A stretch of 14,825 bases of DNA. Source: JBCCMQ01 sp039026235. Its GTDB lineage: Bacteria; Pseudomonadota; Alphaproteobacteria; Rhodobacterales; Rhodobacteraceae. Numbering within the stretch: the first letter of the stretch is position 1; each line of letters opens with the position of its first letter. The translations under genes were made by a program, and so were the position numbers. The DNA lies in contig JBCCMQ010000030.1 in assembly GCA_039026235.1 (NCBI GenBank), positions 1 through 14,825 of the forward strand. The letters are read 5' to 3'. The notes beneath the pieces are model-generated. The model saw only the letters and a list, made by a program, of their open reading frames with translations. It did not search any database and had not been told where the DNA came from. Shown one piece after another: positions 1 through 5,836 of this stretch.

Positions 1-383
<383 letters not shown>

Positions 384-423
384 AAAAGCTGTTGCCAGCT
401 TATCCTTGACGTTCGAACCTCTG

Positions 424-471
424 CACATCCATCGGCCCGGCTAAGGACCGATGAGTCATCTGTTTGATGTG
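424..471 (-). promoter_or_regulatory. pre-16S leader stem-loop
   Basis: Just upstream of mature 16S the leader contains a composite inverted repeat. CACATCCATCGG (424-435, plus-strand reading) pairs with CCGATG (448-453) and GATGTG (466-471), with a 12-nt bulge between the two right-hand arms. It sits 41 nt before the 16S 5' end, where precursor rRNA folds and is processed. I see the complementarity directly; a role in 16S maturation is inferred from position. The main RNase III stem would need the region downstream of 16S, which is outside the window. Confidence 0.5.
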
Positions 472-520
472 CTTCAGTCTCCATTGGAAACCGAAACCTA
501 CTCAAACAGTGAAGCTGACA

Positions 521-548
521 CTCACATCATCGACCGAAGTCTAGTGAG
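521..548 (-). promoter_or_regulatory. rrn leader hairpin with UUCG loop
   Basis: Read on the minus strand, CTCAC and GTGAG (548-544 and 525-521) enclose GAC-TTCG-GTC, a C(UUCG)G-type stable tetraloop. Another small perfect hairpin, GTTCAT-CGA-ATGAAC, lies at 570-584. Both are in the transcribed rrn leader. Their role in leader folding or RNase processing is inferred. Confidence 0.4.
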
Positions 549-590
549 CCGACATATGTGCAGTTTTCCGTTCATCGAATGAACCAAACC

Positions 591-672
591 GCCCACATAT
601 CTCTTCAGAAACCAGCAATTTCAAAGAGCGCAGAGACAAAAATCGAACCGGTGCGCCGAATATTTTTGGCGC
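591..672 (-). promoter_or_regulatory. rrn antitermination signals (boxB-, boxA- and boxC-like)
   Basis: In minus-strand order there is a boxB-like hairpin (GCGCC and GGCGC, 672-668 and 657-653, with an A/T-rich 10-nt loop). Next comes a clear boxA, TGCGCTCTTTGAAATTG (632-616), close to the bacterial boxA core TGCTCTTT. Last is a boxC-like ATGTGGGC (598-591). The same order occurs in Escherichia coli rRNA leaders, where boxA RNA recruits NusB/NusE to protect rRNA transcription from Rho. The boxA call is the firmest; boxB and boxC rest on order and limited similarity. Confidence 0.7.
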
Positions 673-779
673 CGCCCGCCTCGTCATGCCTCTGTTTTTT
701 GTTCCCGGCCTTGCATCGCGCTGTGTGCTTTGCCCGTCCGGTGCCCCGCCGCAGCGTCTCCGCCGCGTCGGTAGAGGGG

Positions 780-808
780 TATTTACGGTTCGCGGCCTAG
801 GACCGCAA
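780..808 (-). promoter_or_regulatory. predicted rRNA operon promoter
   Basis: On the minus strand TTGCGG (808-803) is followed after exactly 17 nt by TAAATA (785-780), a plausible housekeeping-sigma promoter with a start site near 773. Upstream, 811-866 is strongly A/T-rich with runs of A and T, as expected for an UP element. The spacer contains GCGG, one extra T, then CCTAGGCCGC, nearly palindromic. The position about 390 nt before 16S and upstream of boxB/boxA fits. Hexamers were found by eye; no start site is known. Confidence 0.55.
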
Positions 809-866
809 GAGGTTTTTTCAGACTGTCAGGAATTTTTTTTATCCTACTAGAAATATGTTTATTATC

Positions 867-1057
867 AGTACTTTGCGTGGAAATTAGGGGGCGGTCGGGA
901 CATCGTTATTCAGGCAACAACGGCCCGATTGGTCGCTTTTCTGCAGGTATTTCCGGATTCTCAAGCCAAAAGCGCGACTCTATTTGCCGATTTAGGGTGT
1001 CTCCGGTCAGCGGGACCGCCGGAGAGTCGTTTTTTCCGCGGGTTTACGGAGCGAAAG
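867..1057. other. intergenic region between the msr cluster and the rrn promoter
   Basis: I see no convincing gene on either strand. The only marked structure is the inverted repeat annotated separately at 975-1035. The stretch separates the last gene of the minus-strand msr cluster from the rRNA promoter, so it should insulate rRNA transcription from readthrough. Confidence 0.5.
975..1035. terminator. possible terminator or insulator structure
   Basis: Two nested inverted repeats are visible: CTCCGG (1001-1006) with CCGGAG (1019-1024), and an outer CGACTC (975-980) with GAGTCG (1024-1029). The outer arm is followed immediately by six T (1030-1035). The T-run lies on the plus-strand side, yet the only adjacent gene ends on the minus strand at 1058. 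The orientation is therefore wrong for a classic terminator of that gene. It could act as an insulator or a Rho-independent stop for antisense transcription. Confidence 0.35.
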
Positions 1058-1786
1058 CTACTCGACGTTGAAGTGTCCCACATCGGGCGATGCCGAGCGT
1101 AGACGCAAATAGCCGATCACGCGGTTTTCCCGTTTTGGATCGATAACCAGAATCTCGCCTTCGTAGACGGTGAAGGTCGTCAGCTCTTCGATGTTGGTAA
1201 AGTGGCTGATAAGCAGAAGCGGCCCTTTTCCGTCATTGCCGTCCCATTCCGTAACGCGCTTGCGCAGCCCAACCACATTGGGCGCACCGTTCAGCGATAA
1301 CAGAAGGTTCAGATCCGGATCGGTTTCGATCGGAATCTCTGCCATCCCTGTGTCGACATCGGCCACACCCGCCATCAGTTCCTCCAGCGTCTGCTGGTTC
1401 CGGCACCATTGGCTGACAACGATCTGCGAAGGCAGGATGTCATTCGTCGCCATGATATTGCCGAGGTTGCGCATGGCGGCCCGGCCCTCATCAGACATGA
1501 TGCGCTGGTTGGGGCAGTCCGTCGGCTGCACGCCTTTTTCATCAAGCTTGCTCCAATCCGTCGGACCGTGACGCATCAGAAAAACAACATCGTCCCGCAG
1601 GAACATTTCCTCAAGCATCTGCCAGGGTTCAAACTGCAGCGTCTCAAGAACGGACCCGCCCGTGCTGTCGGTCAATTGACCGCCCATCTCGCCCATATGG
1701 GTCGAAATCTGCGCTGCCGTCTCGACCGCCGCTGCCGGAAAGGCCAGGCTGCCAGCAAAAAGTGATGCCAGGACTAATTTTTGCAT
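1058..1786 (-). CDS. exported histidine phosphatase superfamily protein
   Basis: The 242-residue protein starts with a Sec-type signal peptide (charged MQK, hydrophobic run, likely cleavage after AAA near residue 20), so a periplasmic location is predicted. The phosphatase signature RHG is at 72-74 with the nucleophile at H73. A second arginine is in SQWCRNQQT (R129), and the second catalytic-type histidine is H195 in SHFTN, where a glycine normally follows the His. C91 and C128 could form a disulfide. The start was chosen because AAGGGGA lies 7 nt upstream and the signal peptide begins there; the frame stays open farther upstream but would overlap msrQ. The msrQ stop codon begins the ribosome-binding site, so translation is probably coupled to msrQ. 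The substrate is unknown: a sugar phosphate, phytate-like compound or phosphoprotein are all possible. Confidence 0.85.
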   Translation of the reverse strand: MQKLVLASLFAGSLAFPAAAVETAAQISTHMGEMGGQLTDSTGGSVLETLQFEPWQMLEEMFLRDDVVFLMRHGPTDWSKLDEKGVQPTDCPNQRIMSDEGRAAMRNLGNIMATNDILPSQIVVSQWCRNQQTLEELMAGVADVDTGMAEIPIETDPDLNLLLSLNGAPNVVGLRKRVTEWDGNDGKGPLLLISHFTNIEELTTFTVYEGEILVIDPKRENRVIGYLRLRSASPDVGHFNVE

Positions 1787-1797
1787 GTTGTTTCCCC

Positions 1798-2430
1798 TTA
1801 TTGCGCAGCTTGCGCCGCTGCAGCCAACCGCCTTTGAAGCGACCATTCTGCCCTGATGAGCAGCAGGGCAGCAACGGCGGCACAGTAAAGGATTGGCTCT
1901 ATCGGCCAGGCTTTGACCAGCATCATATAATGGAGCGCGCCCGCGATGCCAGCGAGGTACGCCAATTTGTGAAGCTTGCGCCAGGCCGCAGCCCCCATCT
2001 TCTTGATCGAGTAATCGTTGGACGTAAGCGCAAGCGGGATCAGCGCCAAAAAGCCAACCATGCCAATGAAAATATACGGGCGTTTGTAGAGATCCTTGAG
2101 GATCTCGGACCATATGAGCTGCATGTCGAGCAAGAGCCAGACAAGCACGTGCAAAAGAACATAGTAGAAGGCCAACAATCCGATGGCGCGACGAAACTTG
2201 ATGAGGTTCAGTCGCGCATAGCGACAAAGCGGCGTGACCGCCAGCGAGGCCACCAGAAACTGCAGACCGATCTCACCCAAACGATGCTCCAGCGATTTAA
2301 CCGGATCGACGCCCAGTCCGCCGGTAAACAACAGGAACACCAGCCACAACAGCGGCAAGGTGCCAGCTACGTAGATTGGCCAGGACGGAACCTTTCGTGC
2401 GGTCCGATTGATTTTATCGGTCAGGGTCAT
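1798..2430 (-). CDS. msrQ: MsrQ, haem-binding membrane subunit of the periplasmic methionine sulfoxide reductase
   Basis: MsrQ (formerly YedZ) is an inner-membrane b-type cytochrome that passes electrons from the respiratory chain or flavin reductase to periplasmic MsrP. The 210-residue product has the usual family size and about six hydrophobic helices of ferric-reductase type. Conserved histidines H94 (LLHVLVW), H154 and H167 (RKLHKLAYLAGIAGALHY) match the known haem-ligand pattern. The C-terminal tail is alanine-rich. The ATG is only 2 nt after the msrP stop codon (TAA-gc-ATG), so the two are co-translated. The stop codon abuts the ribosome-binding site of the downstream phosphatase gene. 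Identification is firm. Confidence 0.95.
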   Translation of the reverse strand: MTLTDKINRTARKVPSWPIYVAGTLPLLWLVFLLFTGGLGVDPVKSLEHRLGEIGLQFLVASLAVTPLCRYARLNLIKFRRAIGLLAFYYVLLHVLVWLLLDMQLIWSEILKDLYKRPYIFIGMVGFLALIPLALTSNDYSIKKMGAAAWRKLHKLAYLAGIAGALHYMMLVKAWPIEPILYCAAVAALLLIRAEWSLQRRLAAAAQAAQ

Positions 2431-2432
2431 GC

Positions 2433-3362
2433 TTAGTAATTGGTCGTCAGATCCATGCCTGCGTAAAGATCGGCGACCTCGTCGGCATATCCGTTGAACA
2501 TCAGGGTCGGCCGACGCCGTGCGAGCAGGCCCTGCCCGATCACCCGTTCGGTCGCCTGCGACCAGCGGGGGTGGTCAACCTTCGGGTTAACGTTCGAATA
2601 GAAACCGTATTCGCGCGGGTTCTGGATGTTCCAGGTGGCGGGCGGTTCGCTTTCCGTCAGCTCGATCTTCACCACCGATTTGATCGACTTGAAGCCATAC
2701 TTCCAAGGCACCACCAAACGGATGGGGGCACCGTTCTGGTTTGGCATTTCCTCGCCGTAAAGCCCCGTGGCCATGATGGTCAGCGGATGCATCGCCTCGT
2801 CAAGCCGAAGACCTTCGACATAGGGCCAGTCGAGCAAAGGGTAATTTTGCCCCACCATTTCATCGGGACGCACAAGTGTCTCGAAGGAGACGTATTTGGC
2901 GGAAGGATTGACACCAACCTTGTCCAGAAGCGCCTTGAGCTCAAAACCGATCCAGGGAATGACCATCGACCAGGCTTCGACGCAGCGGAACCGGTAAATC
3001 CGCTCTTCCAAGGCGATGCCATTCAGCAAATCATCCAGGTCATAGTTCCCGGGCTTGTCGACCAGTCCGCCGATCTCGACCGACCAGGGCTTCGTTGTCA
3101 GACGATGGGCGTGCTTTGCCGGATCATCCTTGCCGGTGCCGAATTCATAGAAGTTGTTGTAGTTCGTAATCTGCTCGAACGTGTTTGGCTGCGCGTCGGT
3201 GGAGTAAGCGCTCTTGGTATGGTCAAGTTTCGCGGCCATGGCGGGCCCTGCGATGGCGCCAACGGCAACCGCACCCGCACCGGCAATAAGATCCCGTCTG
3301 TTCAAATAGTCTGACTTCGGCGTCACATCCGACCAACGCAGACGATTGGATACCTTTGCCAC
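2433..3362 (-). CDS. msrP: MsrP, periplasmic molybdopterin-dependent methionine sulfoxide reductase catalytic subunit
   Basis: MsrP (YedY) is a molybdenum enzyme that reduces methionine sulfoxide in oxidised periplasmic proteins, receiving electrons from MsrQ. It carries a twin-arginine signal (NRRDLIAGAGA, arginines at about 22-23) ending at AMAA. Family blocks follow: NNFYEFG, ERIYRFRCVEAWSM with the molybdenum-ligand cysteine near residue 127, PYVEGLRLDEAMHP, NGAPIRLVVPWKYGFK and VDHPRWSQATER. I place the start at GTG 3362 because AGGAGG ends 9 nt upstream and the product begins like relatives (SDVTP near the N-terminus). The ATG at 3371 directly abuts that AGGAGG, so it is too close. This gives 309 residues, the family's usual size. 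It is the first gene of the msrP-msrQ-phosphatase cluster. Confidence 0.95.
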   Translation of the reverse strand: MAKVSNRLRWSDVTPKSDYLNRRDLIAGAGAVAVGAIAGPAMAAKLDHTKSAYSTDAQPNTFEQITNYNNFYEFGTGKDDPAKHAHRLTTKPWSVEIGGLVDKPGNYDLDDLLNGIALEERIYRFRCVEAWSMVIPWIGFELKALLDKVGVNPSAKYVSFETLVRPDEMVGQNYPLLDWPYVEGLRLDEAMHPLTIMATGLYGEEMPNQNGAPIRLVVPWKYGFKSIKSVVKIELTESEPPATWNIQNPREYGFYSNVNPKVDHPRWSQATERVIGQGLLARRRPTLMFNGYADEVADLYAGMDLTTNY

Positions 3363-3673
3363 TCTGTCCATCCTCCTACGTTTGGAACAAATGTCCGCTG
3401 TTTCGCACCCAGTACAGCGCATACGCTTGTCAGCCCAGGCCACCGTCAAACGGCGATCCAGCCTACGCATCATCCAAACGGCATTACCAGATCGCCCGTC
3501 AGGCCAACCGTAACGATTCCGTGAGTTGAATCTGCGGCGATCCAAAGCTTAGTCCGCCGGTCGAAAAGTCAAATCGAAAAACATCCGTCTTCCGTGATCC
3601 AACGCCGCCGGACAGCCGTAGCGCGCTGTGATGCCGCTGGGGCGTCAATCAATCTCACGGGAGAGAGAGAACA
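3363..3673. other. divergent control region between msrP and the fasciclin genes
   Basis: These 311 bases separate two divergent units. The msrP frame stays open across 3363-3545 but has no family similarity and lies upstream of the strong AGGAGG, so I treat it as leader. On the minus strand TTGACT (3571-3566) with TAAGCT 15 nt later is a weak msrP promoter candidate. The plus-strand sigma-E-like site at 3595 is annotated separately. A purine-rich GGGAGAGAGAGAA (3659-3671) provides the ribosome-binding site for the first fasciclin gene. Confidence 0.4.
3595..3624 (+). promoter_or_regulatory. candidate sigma-E (ECF)-like promoter of the fasciclin pair
   Basis: TGATCC (3595-3600) matches the -35 element reported for Rhodobacter sigma-E promoters. 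An 18-nt spacer leads to TAGCGC (3619-3624), a weak match to the -10 element. From memory, a fasciclin gene (RSP_1409) belongs to the singlet-oxygen sigma-E regulon of Rhodobacter sphaeroides, which makes the site plausible. The -10 mismatch keeps confidence low. Confidence 0.35.
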
Positions 3674-4153
3674 ATGATCCGCAGAACATTTATTGCACTT
3701 GGCGCAATGACAGCAATTGCAACCGCAAGCTTTGCAGGCGGCCAGTCGAAGGACATCGTAGACACTGCCGTCAACGCTGGCAGCTTCGGTACCTTGGTTG
3801 CAGCCGTCCAGGCCGCCGGTCTGGTCGAGACGTTGAAGGGCGATGGCCCGTTTACCGTTTTCGCGCCGACGGACGAGGCGTTTTCCGCACTGCCCGAAGG
3901 CACTGTTGAAAGCCTATTGCTGCCCGAGAACAAGGACCAGCTCGTGCAGATCCTGACCTACCACGTTGTACCCGGCAAAGTGATGTCGACGGACCTGTCC
4001 AACAACATGATGGCTGCCACCGTTGAAGGAACGGATGTCACCATCATGACGGAAGGCGGCGTAACAGTGAACGGTGCCAGCGTCGTAAGCGCCGATATCG
4101 AAGCGTCGAATGGCGTCATCCACGTCATCGATCAAGTCATTCTGCCGAACTAA
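3674..4153 (+). CDS. exported FAS1/fasciclin-domain protein (first copy)
   Basis: A 159-residue protein with an N-terminal export signal (MIRRTFIALGAM..., likely cleaved after SFA near residue 21; RRTFI also resembles a twin-arginine motif) followed by a single complete FAS1 domain. FAS1 landmarks are DGPFTVFAPTDEAF, LTYHVVPG and the C-terminal NGVIHVIDQVILP. FAS1 domains mediate adhesion or bind small hydrophobic ligands; in Rhodobacter relatives such a gene is induced by singlet oxygen. The protein should be free in the periplasm or secreted. A GA-rich Shine-Dalgarno precedes the ATG. It is followed 67 nt later by a paralogue, and the pair is divergent from msrPQ. The exact biochemical role is unknown. 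Confidence 0.93.
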   Translation: MIRRTFIALGAMTAIATASFAGGQSKDIVDTAVNAGSFGTLVAAVQAAGLVETLKGDGPFTVFAPTDEAFSALPEGTVESLLLPENKDQLVQILTYHVVPGKVMSTDLSNNMMAATVEGTDVTIMTEGGVTVNGASVVSADIEASNGVIHVIDQVILPN

Positions 4154-4168
4154 GGCGGATAACAAAGG

Positions 4169-4186
4169 GCGGGCCCGGCGGCCCGC
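4169..4186 (+). promoter_or_regulatory. intercistronic hairpin between the two fasciclin genes
   Basis: GCGGGCC (4169-4175), loop CGGC, GGCCCGC (4180-4186) forms a perfect 7-bp G/C stem 15 nt after the first stop codon. No T-tract follows, so it is not a typical terminator. It could stabilise the upstream mRNA or attenuate the second gene. Confidence 0.5.
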
Positions 4187-4220
4187 TCGCACTCCAACGG
4201 AACGAAAGAGGGAGACTACT

Positions 4221-4709
4221 ATGAACCGCCGTTTTGCATTGAAATCCGCCGCCGCGCTGGGCCTGGCTACACTGGTTGCCGCTTGTGGCACTGGAGAAAC
4301 CAATGACATCGTGGATATCGCGTCATCGAATCCGGACTTCTCGACCCTGGTTGCCGCCGTTGCGGCTGCCGATCTTGTTGATGTCCTGAAAAGCGACGGG
4401 CCATTCACGGTATTTGCACCGACGAATGATGCCTTCGCAGCCCTTCCCGAGGGAACGGTCGAAAGCCTTCTGTTGCCCGAAAACAAGGATCAGCTGACGC
4501 AGATCCTGACATACCACGTGGTACCTGGGGTCGCGACAGCCAGCGATCTGGTGGGTATGCAAGGAACGATTGGTACCGTCGAAGGATCGTCACTTTCCTT
4601 CAACGGCGGTGGCGGCTCTGTAACTGTCGGCGATGCCACGGTTGTTACGCCGGACATTCAGGCAGACAATGGCGTCATTCACGTCATCGATACGGTTCTG
4701 CTGCCCTAA
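4221..4709 (+). CDS. FAS1/fasciclin-domain lipoprotein (second copy)
   Basis: A 162-residue paralogue of the preceding gene. The N-terminus (MNRRFALKSAAALG) resembles a twin-arginine signal and ends in the lipobox LVAAC, predicting lipidation at C22. The next residue is glycine rather than aspartate, so outer-membrane sorting is likely. One FAS1 domain follows, with GPFTVFAPTNDAF, YHVVPG and NGVIHVIDTVLLP. The block ALPEGTVESLLLPENKDQL is identical in both copies, pointing to tandem duplication. The start was chosen for the AGAGGGAGA ribosome-binding site and the lipoprotein signal; the frame stays open upstream. The pair therefore offers a soluble and a membrane-anchored version of the same domain. 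Function is otherwise unknown. Confidence 0.93.
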   Translation: MNRRFALKSAAALGLATLVAACGTGETNDIVDIASSNPDFSTLVAAVAAADLVDVLKSDGPFTVFAPTNDAFAALPEGTVESLLLPENKDQLTQILTYHVVPGVATASDLVGMQGTIGTVEGSSLSFNGGGGSVTVGDATVVTPDIQADNGVIHVIDTVLLP

Positions 4710-4720
4710 GAATTGAGAAG

Positions 4721-4749
4721 ACGGGCCGAGCTGTTGAAGTTCGGTCCGT
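4721..4749. terminator. hairpin between convergent fasciclin and tetR genes
   Basis: ACGGGCCGA (4721-4729) and TCGGTCCGT (4741-4749) form a 9-bp stem with one G-U wobble and an 11-nt loop. It lies 12 nt after the fasciclin stop and 31 nt before the tetR stop. The following T content is weak, so it may serve both directions inefficiently. Confidence 0.55.
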
Positions 4750-4779
4750 CCTCGTTTGCCGACCAAAGTGGCGGCATCA

Positions 4780-5319
4780 TCAAGCATCGCGCTTAGCAAA
4801 GAGAGCGACCAGCGCAGTTACATCTTCGTCGCTAAGGGTATTTTCGTGTGGAAATGGGATCATCAATCGCCCGATCGCTGCCCAATAGAGCATCTTCGAA
4901 CGTGCCCCGATTTCATCTTTTGGCACATCAAGGGCGGCCAGAAGATCCGCCGCGAACTGAATACGACGTGCGTCAACACGGGCAACATGGTTGGCAACAC
5001 CTTCATCTACGGTTGCCCAGGACCGTACGGCCCGTTCCAGATCGGCCCCCGATCTCATCGCCTGGCCGATGAGCCTTTCTAACTGCTCCAAAGGCGCTCC
5101 AGCCCCGGACACACCGGTTATCAGCCGTTCGGTGGTATGCTCTGACCAGTAATCGATAAGCGCGGCATTGAACGCTTCCAGGCTTTCGAAGTGCCAATAA
5201 AAGCTACCACGGGTCACCCCGATCCCTTTTGCAAGGCTCTGAGCTTTAAGCGCGCCGTAGCCCTTTATGGCCAGCGCGTTAAGAGCAAATTCGAGCCAGT
5301 CCCTTCTTTCAAGACGCAT
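4780..5319 (-). CDS. TetR/AcrR-family transcriptional regulator
   Basis: A 179-residue one-domain-plus-sensor regulator. The N-terminal helix-turn-helix is at about 25-47 (LKAQSLAKGIGVTRGSFYWHFESLEAF), the standard TetR recognition region. The remaining helical part would form the ligand-binding dimer domain and has no family I recognise. I start at ATG 5319, preceded by GGAAAG. An in-frame GTG at 5334 would add five residues but lies inside the predicted operator. The gene is divergent from a VOC-superfamily gene, and two palindromes lie between them. It is therefore probably an autorepressor that also controls its neighbour; the inducer is unknown. Confidence 0.92.
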   Translation of the reverse strand: MRLERRDWLEFALNALAIKGYGALKAQSLAKGIGVTRGSFYWHFESLEAFNAALIDYWSEHTTERLITGVSGAGAPLEQLERLIGQAMRSGADLERAVRSWATVDEGVANHVARVDARRIQFAADLLAALDVPKDEIGARSKMLYWAAIGRLMIPFPHENTLSDEDVTALVALFAKRDA

Positions 5320-5327
5320 GGACTTTC

Positions 5328-5343
5328 CATACACATATGTATT
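5328..5343. promoter_or_regulatory. predicted TetR operator 1
   Basis: CATACA-CATA-TGTATT is a palindrome with five of six half-site positions symmetric. It matches operator 2 and lies just upstream of the tetR start, overlapping the best tetR -10 candidate (TATGTG, 5337-5332, 16 nt after TTGAGT at 5359-5354). That candidate would give a very short tetR leader. Confidence 0.65.
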
Positions 5344-5370
5344 GACAAATCCAACTCAACATACACTTAT
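5342..5370 (+). promoter_or_regulatory. predicted promoter of the VOC gene
   Basis: A perfect -35 consensus TTGACA (5342-5347) is followed after 17 nt by ACTTAT (5365-5370), a weak -10. The -10 lies inside operator 2 and the -35 touches the end of operator 1, so bound repressor would block it. Confidence 0.5.
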
Positions 5371-5375
5371 GTATG
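5360..5375. promoter_or_regulatory. predicted TetR operator 2
   Basis: CATACA-CTTA-TGTATG has perfectly inverted 6-bp half-sites around a 4-bp centre. It is 32 bp from operator 1, close to three helical turns, so two dimers could bind the same DNA face. It covers the -10 region of the VOC promoter. Confidence 0.7.
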
Positions 5376-5413
5376 GAAGACGGCCAGACATACATGCTTC
5401 AAGGATAGAGCCC

Positions 5414-5785
5414 GTGCTGCAACGCGCCTTTATCAACATCCTCAGCGCGCGCCCCGATGAAACTGCCAGCTTTTACGAAAAGCTTCTCGGTGCCCGCCGA
5501 TCCTTTACATCGGGCTGGTTTGTGGTCCTGACACACCCGCGACGTCCGGACTGGGAAATGGGAATCCTGGACCGCAGCCACGAAACCGTTCCGGCCGATT
5601 TGGCTGCTGCACCAGCGGGAATCATTCTTACATTTGTGGTCGAGGACGTCGAAGCCTGCCACCTAAAAGCAATTGAGCTGGGCGCGGAGATTATCGCACA
5701 GCCCACTGACATGGCTTATGGCCAGCGACGCATGCTGATCCGCGATCCAGATGGATCAACGGTCGATATCAGTGCGCTGATCTAA
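5414..5785 (+). CDS. VOC (glyoxalase/bleomycin-resistance) superfamily protein
   Basis: A 123-residue single-module VOC protein. The paired beta-alpha-beta pattern is visible: INILSARPDETASFYEKLLGA at the start, then ILTFVVEDVEACHLKAIELGAEIIAQPTDMAYGQRRMLIRDPDGSTVDI. VOC proteins include glyoxalases, dioxygenases and drug-binding proteins. Here the usual first-strand metal ligand is N7, and the C-terminal position often taken by Glu is Asp, so metal binding is uncertain. I start at GTG 5414, with AAGGA 8-9 nt upstream. In-frame codons farther upstream run through the operators and the tetR start. It is divergent from tetR and probably repressed by it, which suggests detoxification or binding of the inducer; that is inference. 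Confidence 0.85.
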   Translation: MLQRAFINILSARPDETASFYEKLLGARRSFTSGWFVVLTHPRRPDWEMGILDRSHETVPADLAAAPAGIILTFVVEDVEACHLKAIELGAEIIAQPTDMAYGQRRMLIRDPDGSTVDISALI

Positions 5786-5802
5786 CCAGAGGCATAGCGA
5801 AA

Positions 5803-5829
5803 GGGGCCGGTCCATTTCTGGCCGGCCCC
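5803..5829 (-). terminator. terminator between convergent VOC and clpB genes
   Basis: GGGGCCGG (5803-5810) and CCGGCCCC (5822-5829) form a strong G/C stem, extended inside by CC/GG. On the minus strand the stem is followed by TTT, so it best fits clpB termination. It may also stop the VOC transcript, whose stop codon is 18 nt away. Confidence 0.7.
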
Positions 5830-5836
5830 AAGGGCT

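Noticed and set aside
1762..3314. Long plus-strand open frames opposite msrQ and msrP
   Set aside because: Antisense shadows of firmly identified genes, with no start signals or family features.
3363..3545. 58-codon in-frame extension upstream of msrP, with a CxxC-like segment
   Set aside because: It lies before the strong AGGAGG that serves the GTG at 3362, adds sequence that MsrP relatives lack, and has no ribosome-binding site of its own.
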